This document shows positions 1 through 9,252 of a stretch of DNA of 64,000 bases, in pieces (positions within the stretch are counted from its first letter, which is position 1; each line of letters begins with the position of its first letter). The notes beneath the pieces are model-generated. The model was not told the origin of the DNA and did no database searches. It saw only the letters and a program-made list of their open reading frames with translations. Both the position numbers and the translations under genes were made by a program. Source of the DNA: Enterococcus dispar ATCC 51266. Its GTDB lineage: Bacteria; Bacillota; Bacilli; Lactobacillales; Enterococcaceae. The stretch covers positions 1,022,101 through 1,086,100 of the forward strand of contig NZ_KE136354.1 in the NCBI RefSeq assembly GCF_000406945.1, given 5' to 3'.

Positions 1-10
1 TATCAAATCA

Positions 11-23
11 TTTGACTATCAAA
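11..23. promoter_or_regulatory. FabT-like operator for a divergent gene off the left edge
   Basis: The sequence is TTTGA-CTA-TCAAA, a perfect inverted repeat with a 3-bp spacer, the form known for FabT (MarR family) operators of fatty-acid genes in lactobacillales. On the minus strand it directly follows a candidate promoter: -35 TTGCAT at 51-46 and -10 TATATT at 28-23, spacer 17. The repressor would therefore cover the start of a leftward transcript. The target gene lies outside the window. Confidence 0.55.
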
Positions 24-130
24 ATATATTATAACTTTTTTTAAAATGCAATACTTTTTTGTAATTTTTTTATTTTTCTAAAGCTATCTTCACCTATTTA
101 TGATTTTAGCGCGGATATTTTAAAAATTTA

Positions 131-181
131 TTGACAAGTGTTCAGACGAAAGCTAGTATTTAATTTAGTTTGAAAATCAAA
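131..181 (+). promoter_or_regulatory. Promoter with FabT-like operator for the FabK-like gene
   Basis: The -35 is TTGACA (131-136), the spacer 17 bp, the -10 TAGTAT (154-159). The inverted repeat TTTGA-AAA-TCAAA (169-181) lies just past the expected start point, a typical repressor position. The same motif occurs at 11-23. A Shine-Dalgarno AAGGAG (192-197) follows 6 nt before the ATG at 204. FabT as the binding protein is inferred from the motif. Confidence 0.65.
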
Positions 182-203
182 GTATTTTACTAAGGAGATT
201 ATT

Positions 204-1262
204 ATGAAATTAACACCAGTTGCAATTGGTGACTTAAATTTAAAAATTCCAATTATCCAAGGCGGAATGGGTATTGGCGTAAGCCTCTCCCGTTTGGCCG
301 GTAGCGTGGCAAAAGAAGGCGGAATGGGCATTATCTCTTGCGCCCAGATTGGCTTTAGTGATTCACTTTTTGAACGCGCGCCCTTTAAAGCCAACATGAA
401 AGCTATTGAAGAACAATACCATGCTGCTAAAACAATCGCAGGTACAGGTATTGTTGGTTTCAATATTATGTGCGCTACATTCAAATATGAGAAATACGTG
501 CAGCGTTGTGTTGAAGTCGGCGCCGATGTAATTATTTCCGGAGCTGGTTTACCTATTCATTTACCTGAATTAGTGGCAAATTCCAAAACGAAGATTGCAC
601 CTATCGTCTCTTCTGAAAAGGCAGCTAAAGTCTTGTTGCGAACTTGGGCTAAACGCTACAATCGGACAGCAGATTTTTTAGTAATTGAAGGACCTGAAGC
701 CGGAGGGCATTTGGGATTTAAGTACGACGGCATTCAAAAAGCCATTGATGAAATGGATGAAGAAGTAAAAAAAATCGTCGCAGTTGCAAAAGAATACGGT
801 GAAAAATTCAATTGTAAAATTCCAGTATTTTTTGCCGGAGGTGTGTATGATCGTAATGATATCGACCATTATTTAAGTCTTGGTTGTGCAGGTGTGCAAA
901 TGGCAACTCGGTTTGTAGTAACAGAGGAATGCGACGCTCCTATTGCATATAAAGAAAGCTATTTAAACGCAACCCAAGCCGATATCAAAATCATTAAAAG
1001 TCCAGTTGGGATGCCAGGCCGCGCAATTGAAAACGAATTTACCCGGACAATTAAAACAAAACAAATCCCAATTACAAAATGCCGCAGCTGTCTTTCCCGT
1101 GATCATTGCGATCGTAAAACTATCCCTTATTGCATTACGGAAATGTTGTTAAACAGCGTAACGAAAAATCCTAATCAAGGCTTAGTTTTTGCTGGCAGCA
1201 ATGTTTTTAAAGTAAACGAAATAACTACTGTGCCCCTTTTGATGAAAGAATTGAGTAAATAA
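204..1262 (+). CDS. NAD(P)H-dependent flavin oxidoreductase, nitronate monooxygenase / FabK-like family
   Basis: This 352-residue protein has the FMN-binding TIM-barrel pattern of the 2-nitropropane dioxygenase/FabK family: QGGMGIGVS near residue 19, a GFNIM strand, the EGPEAGGHLG loop around residue 160 and an FFAGGV-GVQMATRF phosphate-binding end. It is longer than typical FabK (about 320 residues) because of a Cys-rich insert near residue 290 (CRSCLSRDHC), which favours the nitronate monooxygenase branch. The FabT-like operator upstream instead suggests a role tied to fatty-acid synthesis, possibly as an enoyl-ACP reductase. The family is clear from sequence; the substrate is not. The gene is monocistronic and ends in a shared terminator. 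Confidence 0.8.
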   Translation: MKLTPVAIGDLNLKIPIIQGGMGIGVSLSRLAGSVAKEGGMGIISCAQIGFSDSLFERAPFKANMKAIEEQYHAAKTIAGTGIVGFNIMCATFKYEKYVQRCVEVGADVIISGAGLPIHLPELVANSKTKIAPIVSSEKAAKVLLRTWAKRYNRTADFLVIEGPEAGGHLGFKYDGIQKAIDEMDEEVKKIVAVAKEYGEKFNCKIPVFFAGGVYDRNDIDHYLSLGCAGVQMATRFVVTEECDAPIAYKESYLNATQADIKIIKSPVGMPGRAIENEFTRTIKTKQIPITKCRSCLSRDHCDRKTIPYCITEMLLNSVTKNPNQGLVFAGSNVFKVNEITTVPLLMKELSK

Positions 1263-1295
1263 AAAGCACGAGAGGATAATCCTCTCGTGCTTTTT
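1261..1295. terminator. Bidirectional terminator between the FabK-like and YkuJ genes
   Basis: A 16-bp perfect stem (1261-1276 with 1280-1295) closes on a TAA loop and has A and T runs on its two flanks. It overlaps the stop codon of the rightward gene and lies just past the stop of the leftward gene at 1303, so it can serve both convergent transcripts. Confidence 0.9.
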
Positions 1296-1302
1296 ATTAC
1301 GA

Positions 1303-1533
1303 TTATTGAATTAAATCATAGATTTCCATTGCCACGATATCAATATTATCGAATTGATAGTGCTGTTGGGTATCTGTTTCTGTCAATTCAAATGTTTCAG
1401 TTGATTTATCGTAAGTCACAGTACATTTTTCAACGCCCTCTTTTTCAAAACGGCGGACTTGGATTTCATTATCGGTTGCTTCAGTCATCGCTTCAAGACG
1501 TTTGATAATGGCAACTAATTGTGAACTTGTCAT
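1303..1533 (-). CDS. YkuJ/DUF1797 family protein
   Basis: This small acidic protein of 76 residues begins MTSSQLVAIIKRL and ends with the FDNIDIVAMEIYDLIQ motif. Both the length and the FDNID...EI..L ending match the Bacillus YkuJ (DUF1797) family, which has a solved fold but no assigned function. There is no signal peptide or membrane segment, so it should be cytoplasmic. The start has AGGAGG about 9 nt upstream on the minus strand. It is convergent with the FabK-like gene and lies 100 bp downstream of the dehydrogenase gene. Its function is unknown. Confidence 0.85.
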   Translation of the reverse strand: MTSSQLVAIIKRLEAMTEATDNEIQVRRFEKEGVEKCTVTYDKSTETFELTETDTQQHYQFDNIDIVAMEIYDLIQ

Positions 1534-1633
1534 GGGGAAAGCCTCCTTTTTCTCAACTTCTGTTATATTGTATCAAAAGCGTTAGCAGCTTGCATTGATT
1601 TTTACAAAAAAATCATACTTTTTTGTAAAAACC

Positions 1634-2497
1634 TTAGTTTCCCCACCATAATTTAATCAAAGCCTGTGTTCCATCATTTTCATAACCCATTTTAGCCAAC
1701 AACTCGTATAAACGTGTCGCTTCTTTTGTCGCCGGTAAATCAATTTCCATTTTTTCGGCTTCAGCTAAAGCAATTTTTAGATCTTTTATAAAATGCTTAA
1801 CAAAAAAACCAGGAGTATAGTCTTCTTTCAAAATACGCGGTGCATAATTTGCTAATGACCAATTTGCGGCACTGCCACCACCGACGGTTTCAATAACTTT
1901 TGTCAAATCCAAATTTGCAGATTTCGCATAAACAAGCATTTCTGTCATACCGGTCATAGTTCCCGCAATCATAATTTGATTCGCCATTTTAGTATGCTGT
2001 CCTTTACCAGGGCCACCATGTAGTGCATAACTTTTACCAATTATTTTAAAAAGCGGTAAAACTTTTTCATAAGCAGATTGTGTGCCCCCTACCATAATCG
2101 TTAAAGTAGCATTTTTTGCGCCCAAGTCACCTCCGGAAACCGGTGCATCCAGTGCTGATGCTCCTTTTTGCATCGCGGTGTGAGCAATTTTTTCTGCTAA
2201 TGAAGGCGTACTTGTTGTCATATCCACTAAAATTTTTCCTTTTACTTCCGCAGTAAAAATTCCGTTTTCTCCATAATAAATTTCTTCCACATCTTGCGGA
2301 TAGCCGACAATCGAAAATATCACATCTGCACTTTCAGCGACTGCTTTTGGTGTATCACGCCAAATCGCACCTTTTTCCACGATTTGATCAGCCTTGCTTT
2401 TCGTACGATTATAAACATACACTTCATTACCGGCCGCTAATAAATGAGATGCCATAGAATGTCCCATAACACCGATACCAATAAAACCAATCTTCAT
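1634..2497 (-). CDS. Beta-hydroxyacid dehydrogenase (3-hydroxyisobutyrate dehydrogenase family)
   Basis: This protein of 287 residues starts with the NAD(P)-binding motif GFIGIGVMGHSMASHL. The substrate-binding signature DAPVSGGDLGA lies near residue 117 and the catalytic-lysine region GKGQHTKMANQ near residue 165. This is the full length of the 3-hydroxyisobutyrate/tartronate semialdehyde reductase family, which includes Bacillus YkwC. Such enzymes oxidise or reduce small beta-hydroxy acids in the cytoplasm. No neighbouring catabolic gene fixes the substrate. GAGG precedes the ATG on the minus strand. An AT-rich hairpin at about 1600-1630 may end the transcript. Confidence 0.85.
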   Translation of the reverse strand: MKIGFIGIGVMGHSMASHLLAAGNEVYVYNRTKSKADQIVEKGAIWRDTPKAVAESADVIFSIVGYPQDVEEIYYGENGIFTAEVKGKILVDMTTSTPSLAEKIAHTAMQKGASALDAPVSGGDLGAKNATLTIMVGGTQSAYEKVLPLFKIIGKSYALHGGPGKGQHTKMANQIMIAGTMTGMTEMLVYAKSANLDLTKVIETVGGGSAANWSLANYAPRILKEDYTPGFFVKHFIKDLKIALAEAEKMEIDLPATKEATRLYELLAKMGYENDGTQALIKLWWGN

Positions 2498-2525
2498 TTT
2501 CTATCATCCTCTCAACGTAACAAAC

Positions 2526-2567
2526 AAAAAATCACAACTTTAGTATAAGCTAAAGCAGTGATTTTTT
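2526..2567 (-). terminator. Terminator of the glucosyltransferase gene
   Basis: The arms are AAAAATCAC-AA-CTTTAG (2526-2542) and CTAAAG-CA-GTGATTTTTT (2550-2567), with a short interior mismatch and a 6-nt loop. Read leftward it ends in a T run. It sits 19 bp past the glucosyltransferase stop and before the dehydrogenase start, so the two genes are probably separate transcripts. Confidence 0.75.
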
Positions 2568-2585
2568 CTTGTAATATGGCTGTAA

Positions 2586-3818
2586 TTAATTGGAAGTTCG
2601 TTTAAAAGAATATAATTTAACTTTAATTTTTTGCATTGTGGGTTCTGTTTCTTTTTCTAATGATAAATTCGCATAATACGCAATCATATCATGGTAAAAA
2701 TCTAGCATGGATTCACCAAAGTGGGTGGCAGAAATTTCATATAATTTATTTGATAGCTTTTGCGGATCAGATCCGAGACCACTTGCAATGTAATTCAAAA
2801 CAGCGTCTGCAAAATCATCATCAGAAGCAAAAGTCACCCCAAAAGAAGAATCATCTATTAGATTATTCAAATAATCATTTCCCTCCACCACCAAGGGTGT
2901 ACCTGCAGCCATCGCTTCAGTATAGGTCAAACCTTGTGTCTCTGACGTTGAGGCACTGACAAAGTAATCCGCAGCATGGTAATAAAGGGCAACTTCGTCA
3001 TTAGGAACTTCTCCGACAAAACAAACATAATCTCCTAAATTCAAACTTTGAACAAGTTCTTTTAATTCTTCAGTATAAGGTCCTTTACCCACAATAACTA
3101 AACGCGTCTGAGGCAATTGTGCAATAACTTTTGGCAAACCGTGAATAATAGCTTGAATATTTTTTTCATAAGAAATACGGCTCAATGATAATAACATGAT
3201 TTGGTTATCTGTAATTCCCAATTCTCGCCTTAACGCTTCTTTCATTTCACTTGTAATGTCTGGCCGCTCGAATTTTTCTAACTCAATTCCAGTGGGAATG
3301 ACGCGCATGGGGGAAGTGACGCCATAACCTCTTAAAGTATCAATCACTCGCTCACTTGGGCACACTACACCAGTGGTATGGTTTGCAAACAAACGCGAGA
3401 AATATTTAACATGGGATTGCCGTACTACTTTACCTTTCGCAATATAATGTAAATAATCTTCATACATTGTATGATACGTGTGAATGACTGGTACCTTCAA
3501 TTTTTTCCCTACCATTTTACCTAAAAGACCAGCGCCAAATTCTGTATGGGTATGAATTAAATCCAACTCCAATTCTTTTGCAATCAGATAAGCATACCAC
3601 ATTCCTCTCACCACAATTCGACGATCTTTAAAAGAAACAAAAGGAACACTCGGCATACGAATTATATCTTCTTCAATACCAGTTGCATTGGGATCTGTCG
3701 TGGTGAAAATATAGACTTCATGCCCCTTTTTTTCCAACTCGGTCTTTAATGTTTTAATTGATGTTGCTACACCGCTAACTTGCGGAAAATAGGTATCTGT
3801 AAAAAACCCGATTTTCAC
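2586..3818 (-). CDS. bgsB: 1,2-diacylglycerol 3-alpha-glucosyltransferase (GT4)
   Basis: This 410-residue GT-B glycosyltransferase begins KIGFFTDTYFPQVSGVATS, the hallmark of streptococcal and enterococcal monoglucosyl-diacylglycerol synthases. The GT4 signature E-x7-E occurs in SETQGLTYTEAMAAG near residue 294. The enzyme moves glucose from UDP-glucose to diacylglycerol at the membrane face, making the glycolipid that anchors lipoteichoic acid. The start is GTG at 3818 with GGAGG 7 nt upstream. In E. faecalis a second glycolipid glycosyltransferase (BgsA) is, as I recall, adjacent. Here the upstream 500 bp hold no gene, so the second sugar would have to be added by an enzyme encoded elsewhere. 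Confidence 0.8.
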   Translation of the reverse strand: MKIGFFTDTYFPQVSGVATSIKTLKTELEKKGHEVYIFTTTDPNATGIEEDIIRMPSVPFVSFKDRRIVVRGMWYAYLIAKELELDLIHTHTEFGAGLLGKMVGKKLKVPVIHTYHTMYEDYLHYIAKGKVVRQSHVKYFSRLFANHTTGVVCPSERVIDTLRGYGVTSPMRVIPTGIELEKFERPDITSEMKEALRRELGITDNQIMLLSLSRISYEKNIQAIIHGLPKVIAQLPQTRLVIVGKGPYTEELKELVQSLNLGDYVCFVGEVPNDEVALYYHAADYFVSASTSETQGLTYTEAMAAGTPLVVEGNDYLNNLIDDSSFGVTFASDDDFADAVLNYIASGLGSDPQKLSNKLYEISATHFGESMLDFYHDMIAYYANLSLEKETEPTMQKIKVKLYSFKRTSN

Positions 3819-4283
3819 AGTCTTTCCTCCAAACTATCTCGCTGTAACTTATACAGTTAACCAACAACTTTTCTATAGTGTATCACAGCTTTATCATACT
3901 TTAATCAAACTATAGTCCTATTTCAAATTACATTTTAGCGTTAAATCGCCTAAAATAACAATGAAAAAAGGACAAGTGACAAACTCGTTAGATGGCTCTC
4001 TTAGTACTAGCTGTTTAAATCATCAATTTCTTCAAAAACACCTCGAAATTCCCATCACAACTCTATCAGCAGAGACCGCCATTTTAATGCTTCTTCTTAT
4101 TTATTCATTTCTTAGCACAAGTACCTGCCTTTTATTTCTAATTATCTAAGCTTGTTTTGATTTCCTCTTTTTATCAAACTTTGATTCTTTACTTTAGCAT
4201 AACATATAAGAAAATACTTTTCTTTTATTAAGCTATTAAAAAGGGAAGTTTGAAGATTTGTCCTTTTATTAAAAATTTAAAAA
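3819..4283. other. Intergenic region without a supportable gene
   Basis: About 465 AT-rich bases separate the glucosyltransferase start from the ptsI terminator. The only long rightward frame (3961-4149) has no Shine-Dalgarno sequence and no recognisable domain. Leftward frames are broken by stops. I see no RNA gene. A promoter for the leftward glucosyltransferase must lie near 3830-3950, but I cannot fix its hexamers. Confidence 0.5.
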
Positions 4284-4314
4284 CAAAAAAACCCCAGAGA
4301 AAAATCTCCGAGGT
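4284..4314 (-). terminator. Terminator of ptsHI
   Basis: The hairpin arms are ACCCCAGAGA (4291-4300) and TCTCCGAGGT (4305-4314), pairing with two G-U wobbles. Read leftward it is followed by a run of seven T. It lies 13 bp past the ptsI stop. Confidence 0.8.
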
Positions 4315-4326
4315 AAAAAATAATTT

Positions 4327-6054
4327 TTATTTTACAGCTTCTTCTACTAATTCAATGACTTCTTCCATTGTATCGCAGTCATTTAATGCTTTATCAGCAA
4401 GAACTTTCATATCTTCAGTAGATAAACGTTTCATTAAGCTGCGTGTTTTAAGAACTGATGTTGCGCTCATTGAGAATTCATCTAAGCCCATGCCCATCAA
4501 AATTGGCACAGCAGTTTGATCGCCGGCCATTTCACCACACATACCAGCCCATTTACCTTCAGCATGAGCCGAATCAATTACGTTTTTAATTAAACGTAAG
4601 ATAGATGGGTTATATGGTTGGTAAAGATAAGACACACGTTCGTTCATACGGTCTGCAGCCATAGTATATTGGATTAAATCATTTGTACCAATACTGAAGA
4701 AGTCTACTTCTTTGGCAAATTTGTCTGCTAAGACAGCTGCCGCAGGAATTTCAATCATAATACCAACTTGGATTGTATCAGAAACTGTTACACCTTCGTT
4801 GATTAATTTTTGACGTTCTTCATCATACATTTTTTTAGCTGCTCTGAATTCTTTCAACGTTGCGACCATCGGGAACATAATGCGTAAGTTACCAAAAGCA
4901 GAGGCACGTAACAAAGCACGTAACTGTGTTCGGAACATGTCGTCGCCTAATTCAGATAAACTGATACGCAATGCACGATAACCTAAGAAAGGATTCATTT
5001 CATGCGGTAAAGTTAAGTATGGTAATTCCTTATCCCCGCCGATATCCATTGTCCGAACAACGACTGGTTTATCACCCATACCTTCTAGAACTGCTTTGTA
5101 GGCTTCAAATTGATCTTCTTCAGTTGGAAAATCAGGTGAATCCATATAAAGAAATTCTGTTCTATATAGACCGATTGCTTCAGCGCCATTGTTGTGTACA
5201 CCTTCTAAATCTTTTGGTGTACCAATATTAGCAGCTAATTCAAAGTGTTTACCATCAGCAGTGACAGTATCCGCTTCTTTTAGCTTTTCCCATTCGGCTT
5301 TTTGGGCAGCGAAATCTGCACCAGCTTTTTGGAATTCGGCTTTTTGTTCTTCAGTTGGATCAATGATAACATCGCCAATAATACCGTTAACAGCTAGAAT
5401 ATCGCCTGCTTTAACTTTAGCCGTAATTTCTTTTGTTCCAACAATCGCAGGAATTTCAAGAGAACGCGCCATAATTGCAGAGTGAGAAGTTCGTCCGCCA
5501 ATGTCAGTAACAAAAGCTTTAACGAATTTCCGATCTAATTGTGCAGTATCACTTGGTGTTAAGTCATGGGCAACCACGACAACTTCTTCATTAATCATTG
5601 AAGGGTTTGGTAAAGTAACCCCTAATAAGTGTGCTAAGACACGTTTGGCAACGTCACGGATATCAGCTGCGCGTTCTTGCATGTAAGCATTATCATCCAT
5701 TGCTTCAAACATGCCAATGTACATGTCAGTAACTTCTTTCAATGCAGATTCTGCATTGACTTTGTTATCTTTCACGTTTTGTTTAATTTGACCAATCATT
5801 TCAGGGTCAGATAAGACCATCAAATGAGCGTCAAATACTTGAGCTTCTGCTTCGCCCAAACTTTGCGCTGCTTTTTCCCGAATTTGTTGTAATTCTTCAG
5901 TAGATTTTGCTAAAGCATCGTCTAATCTTTTTGCCTCTGCTTCCGTATCATCTACAGAAATTTTGTTAAAGGATAAATCCGGTTGAACTAGCAGGTAAGC
6001 TTTCGCAACGGCAACTCCGTCACTTGCGGCGATCCCTTTTAGCATTTCAACCAT
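4327..6054 (-). CDS. ptsI: Phosphoenolpyruvate-protein phosphotransferase (PTS enzyme I)
   Basis: This 575-residue cytoplasmic enzyme takes phosphate from PEP and passes it to HPr, the first step of all PTS sugar uptake. The active-site histidine is H191 in [13 protein letters not shown]. The PEP-binding barrel follows, with [11 protein letters not shown] near residue 295 and the catalytic-cysteine region GMCGEMAGD near residue 500. The length is normal. Its ATG shares one base with the ptsH stop (TAATG), so the two are translationally coupled. The order ptsH-ptsI and their place beside clpE match E. faecalis. Confidence 0.97.
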   Translation of the reverse strand: MVEMLKGIAASDGVAVAKAYLLVQPDLSFNKISVDDTEAEAKRLDDALAKSTEELQQIREKAAQSLGEAEAQVFDAHLMVLSDPEMIGQIKQNVKDNKVNAESALKEVTDMYIGMFEAMDDNAYMQERAADIRDVAKRVLAHLLGVTLPNPSMINEEVVVVAHDLTPSDTAQLDRKFVKAFVTDIGGRTSHSAIMARSLEIPAIVGTKEITAKVKAGDILAVNGIIGDVIIDPTEEQKAEFQKAGADFAAQKAEWEKLKEADTVTADGKHFELAANIGTPKDLEGVHNNGAEAIGLYRTEFLYMDSPDFPTEEDQFEAYKAVLEGMGDKPVVVRTMDIGGDKELPYLTLPHEMNPFLGYRALRISLSELGDDMFRTQLRALLRASAFGNLRIMFPMVATLKEFRAAKKMYDEERQKLINEGVTVSDTIQVGIMIEIPAAAVLADKFAKEVDFFSIGTNDLIQYTMAADRMNERVSYLYQPYNPSILRLIKNVIDSAHAEGKWAGMCGEMAGDQTAVPILMGMGLDEFSMSATSVLKTRSLMKRLSTEDMKVLADKALNDCDTMEEVIELVEEAVK

Positions 6055-6320
6055 TATTCAGATAATCCTTCTTTCTTCATTGTTTCAACGATTGCAGCCA
6101 TTGCGTCTGCTTCGTCAGCACCTTCAGCTGTGATTGTTACGTCAGAACCTTGGCCAACACCAAGAGACATAACGCCCATGATAGATTTAAGATTTACAGA
6201 TTTACCTTTGTACTCTAAGTTAATGTCAGAGTTAAATTTGCTAGCAGTTTGTACTAATAATGTAGCGGGACGTGCGTGAATCCCTGTTTCTGCAACTACG
6301 TGAAAATCTTTTTTTTCCAT
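6054..6320 (-). CDS. ptsH: Phosphocarrier protein HPr
   Basis: I start this gene at the ATG at 6320, giving 88 residues, because AAGGAG lies 9 nt upstream and the protein then begins [13 protein letters not shown] like other HPr; a frame extension to 6380 is not needed. H15 in [10 protein letters not shown] accepts phosphate from enzyme I. S46 in [11 protein letters not shown] is the HPr kinase site, which makes HPr a CcpA co-repressor in Firmicutes. It acts in the cytoplasm with PtsI, encoded directly downstream with a one-base overlap. Confidence 0.97.
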   Translation of the reverse strand: MEKKDFHVVAETGIHARPATLLVQTASKFNSDINLEYKGKSVNLKSIMGVMSLGVGQGSDVTITAEGADEADAMAAIVETMKKEGLSE

Positions 6321-6414
6321 ATTAATCGGTCTCCTTTGTGAAACAAGTTTTTTGTGAGGGTTTTCTTTTTTAATAGTCAAAACAAATCATCAAAAAAGGC
6401 CCTTTCAACTGTTA

Positions 6415-6443
6415 AGATTACCATTTTTTTTACAATCGTACAA
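6415..6443 (-). promoter_or_regulatory. Probable ptsHI promoter
   Basis: Read leftward, TTGTAC (6443-6438) and TAATCT (6420-6415) are separated by 17 bp. This leaves an untranslated leader of about 90 nt before ptsH. A weak cre-like sequence overlaps the -35 on the minus strand, which would suit CcpA control, but it has at least three mismatches. Confidence 0.5.
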
Positions 6444-6523
6444 CCGTTTTCTCTCATAATCACTAAAAGATATCTAGTCCAATTGCATTTAAAATTATTC
6501 TGCCATTATTTAGAGCCACAAGG

Positions 6524-6552
6524 ATACTGAGTTAATACTGAGTTAATACTGA
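6524..6552. repeat. Short tandem repeat, 11-bp unit
   Basis: The unit ATACTGAGTTA occurs twice in full (6524-6534 and 6535-6545) and then as ATACTGA. It lies between the divergent ptsHI and clpE promoters. There is no coding sense in it. Confidence 0.8.
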
Positions 6553-6644
6553 CAATTCTATAAATGACACATAGTACGCAAAATGAAATGATAAAATCAT
6601 GTTCTCTCTACCTGTAACTCTCTTTTTTTCAGCAGACAAATTAC

Positions 6645-6717
6645 TTGCGCCATTCAAGAATTTTAGTATAATATAGCTATGGTCAATAAAGGTCAAAGAT
6701 AACTTTGACTTGACCTC
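6645..6717 (+). promoter_or_regulatory. clpE promoter with CtsR operator
   Basis: The -35 is TTGCGC (6645-6650), the spacer 16 bp and the -10 TATAAT (6667-6672). The direct heptad repeat GGTCAAT-AAA-GGTCAAA (6681-6697) matches the CtsR consensus and covers the start point. A second pair in the opposite direction, TTTGAC-TTGACC, follows at about 6704-6714. CtsR is the heat-shock repressor of clp genes in Firmicutes. Confidence 0.9.
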
Positions 6718-6783
6718 GCTTTTTAGGTGTATCTTTTTACTCAATAAAAAAAGCGCGTTACAATAATAATTGAAAGTAAATCC

Positions 6784-9051
6784 ATGAAAGGTCGTGAATT
6801 ATTTATGCTTTGTCAAAACTGTGGCAAAAATGAAGCAACCATTCATTTATACGCAAATGTAAATGGCCAAAGAAAACAATTGGACTACTGCCAAAGTTGT
6901 TACCAAAAATTGAAGAATCAAACTGGTAATCAAACAAATATGATGGCACAAGATCCATTTGGCTTTGGAAGTCTTGATGATTTATTCCGCCAAATGTCTC
7001 AACAAATGCAACCAAGAAATGCTGGCGAACAAACTCCGCCTACACAATTTGGCGGCGGCAACAACTTTAATGGCGGTCAACCTCCTCGTCAAAACCCAGG
7101 TGCCAATGGTCTTTTAGGAGACTATGGTATTAATATTACCGAGCAAGCTCGCAATGGTGACATCGATCCTGTTGTCGGACGTGACGACGAAATTAAACGT
7201 GTTATTGAAATTTTGAATCGTCGGACAAAAAATAATCCTGTTTTAATTGGTGAACCTGGTGTTGGTAAAACAGCCGTTGTCGAAGGTTTAGCACAAAAAA
7301 TTGTGGACGGTGACGTACCTCAAAAATTAATGGACAAAGAAGTAATTCGTTTAGACGTTGCTTCATTAGTTCAAGGAACAGGCATTCGGGGACAATTTGA
7401 AGAACGAATGCAAAAATTAATCGATGAAATTAAACAAGCTGAAAATGTTATCCTATTCATTGATGAAGTCCATGAAATTGTTGGCGCTGGTTCTGCCGGC
7501 GATGGCAATATGGATGCTGGCAATATTTTGAAACCAGCTTTAGCTCGTGGCGAACTGCAAATGGTTGGTGCTACAACCTTAAATGAATACCGCATTATTG
7601 AAAAAGATGCCGCGCTAGAACGTCGAATGCAACCTGTACGCGTGGATGAACCTTCTGTTGAAGAAACCATTGCGATTTTAAAAGGTTTGCAACCTCGTTA
7701 TGAAGATTATCATCATGTAAAATATACAGATGAAGCGATAAAAGCAGCAGCTATTCTCTCCAATCGTTATATTCAAGACCGATTCTTACCAGATAAAGCG
7801 ATTGATTTATTGGATGAAACAGGTTCTAAGAAAAACTTAACCATTCAATTAGTGGATCCAAAAGCAATTGAAAAGAAACTGCAAGATGCGCAAGCACAAA
7901 AACAACAAGCATCCCAAGAAGAAGATTTTGAAAAAGCTGCTTACTATCGCGATCAAATTAACAAATTAGAAGAAATGAAAAACAAACAAATCAGTGACGA
8001 AGAAACCCCAACAATCACTGAAAAAGATATGGAACAAATTGTTGAAGAACGGACCGGTATTCCAGTTGGAGAATTAAAAGAAAAAGAACAAACCCAATTG
8101 AAAAATCTTAGCCATGACTTAAAAGAACATGTTATTGGTCAAGATGAAGCCATTGATAAAGTAGCCAAAGCGATTCGTCGTAATCGCGTGGGATTAAGCA
8201 AAAAGAATCGTCCCATTGGTTCATTTTTATTTGTCGGACCTACTGGTGTTGGTAAAACAGAATTAGCAAAACAACTTGCTTATGAAATGTTCGGTTCAGA
8301 AGATTCAATGATTCGCTTTGATATGTCTGAATACATGGAAAAACATAGTGTGGCAAAACTAATTGGTTCTCCTCCAGGCTATGTTGGTTATGAAGAAGCC
8401 GGTCAATTGACTGAAAAAGTTCGTCGTAATCCATACAGTTTGATTTTATTAGACGAAATTGAAAAAGCGCATCCAGATGTTTTGCATATGTTCTTGCAAA
8501 TTTTAGATGATGGTCGCTTGACAGATGCCCAAGGTCGAACTGTTAGCTTCAAAGATACTTTGATTATCATGACAAGTAATGCTGGCACTGGCAATGTTGA
8601 AGCAAGTGTTGGTTTTGGAGCAGCCAGAGAAGGTATTACTCGCTCTGTTTTAAACCAATTGAATAATTACTTCTCACCTGAATTTCTAAACCGTTTTGAC
8701 GGCATTATTGAATTCAAAGCTTTAAGTAAAGAAAACTTGCTGCACATCGTAGAATTAATGTTAAAAGAAGTAAACGATATGTTAGCATCTCAACACCTTC
8801 ACATTACTGTACCAAAAGATGTGGAAGAAAAATTAGTCGATTTAGGCTACAATCCCGCTATGGGTGCACGTCCATTACGCCGTACTATTCAAGATCAAAT
8901 TGAAGATGGTATTGCAGAGTACTATTTGGATCATCCTAAAGCAAAAGAACTTGAAGCACGTTTAACCGAAGATGGTAAAATCGAAGTTACGCAGACACAA
9001 AACAAAGCAAATGATGAAGCAAAAGAACAAACAGAAACCCCCGAAGAATAA
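6784..9051 (+). CDS. clpE: ATP-dependent Clp protease ATP-binding subunit ClpE
   Basis: This is a class I Hsp100 ATPase of 755 residues. An N-terminal zinc finger (CQNC, then CQSC, residues 10-39) sets ClpE apart from ClpC. The first AAA module has Walker A GEPGVGKT at 156-163, a UVR-like coiled segment lies near residue 390, and the second AAA module has GPTGVGKT near residue 487. It unfolds damaged proteins and feeds them to ClpP. The start could also be the ATG at 6805, giving MLCQNC; neither site has a strong Shine-Dalgarno sequence. Expression should be heat-inducible through the CtsR operator upstream. A strong terminator follows. Confidence 0.97.
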   Translation: MKGRELFMLCQNCGKNEATIHLYANVNGQRKQLDYCQSCYQKLKNQTGNQTNMMAQDPFGFGSLDDLFRQMSQQMQPRNAGEQTPPTQFGGGNNFNGGQPPRQNPGANGLLGDYGINITEQARNGDIDPVVGRDDEIKRVIEILNRRTKNNPVLIGEPGVGKTAVVEGLAQKIVDGDVPQKLMDKEVIRLDVASLVQGTGIRGQFEERMQKLIDEIKQAENVILFIDEVHEIVGAGSAGDGNMDAGNILKPALARGELQMVGATTLNEYRIIEKDAALERRMQPVRVDEPSVEETIAILKGLQPRYEDYHHVKYTDEAIKAAAILSNRYIQDRFLPDKAIDLLDETGSKKNLTIQLVDPKAIEKKLQDAQAQKQQASQEEDFEKAAYYRDQINKLEEMKNKQISDEETPTITEKDMEQIVEERTGIPVGELKEKEQTQLKNLSHDLKEHVIGQDEAIDKVAKAIRRNRVGLSKKNRPIGSFLFVGPTGVGKTELAKQLAYEMFGSEDSMIRFDMSEYMEKHSVAKLIGSPPGYVGYEEAGQLTEKVRRNPYSLILLDEIEKAHPDVLHMFLQILDDGRLTDAQGRTVSFKDTLIIMTSNAGTGNVEASVGFGAAREGITRSVLNQLNNYFSPEFLNRFDGIIEFKALSKENLLHIVELMLKEVNDMLASQHLHITVPKDVEEKLVDLGYNPAMGARPLRRTIQDQIEDGIAEYYLDHPKAKELEARLTEDGKIEVTQTQNKANDEAKEQTETPEE

Positions 9052-9060
9052 TAGTACTAA

Positions 9061-9103
9061 ACTCATAATCTAGTCGAATTATACTAGATTATGAGTTTTT
9101 TTG
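9061..9103 (+). terminator. clpE terminator
   Basis: Perfect 14-bp arms (9061-9074 and 9083-9096) enclose an 8-nt loop and are followed by a T run. It lies 10 bp past the clpE stop. Confidence 0.9.
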
Positions 9104-9252
9104 TTTACCTTTGAAAGAAATTGCTACCATAAATAAACACGTAATCTGACAAACTTTGTTATCTTTTCAAGTGTAATCACTTTTCTTATCGCCTTTTGAA
9201 CCGTATAATAATAGATGAGTTAGTTCAAACTTGCCTTGAAGGAGTGAACCAG

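Noticed and set aside
3961-4149. Rightward 62-codon frame beginning MKKGQVTNSLDG
   Set aside because: No Shine-Dalgarno sequence, no domain or clear signal peptide, and odd composition; most likely chance.
6532-6744. Leftward 70-codon frame between ptsHI and clpE
   Set aside because: It covers the clpE promoter, CtsR operator and tandem repeat, so it is regulatory DNA rather than a gene.
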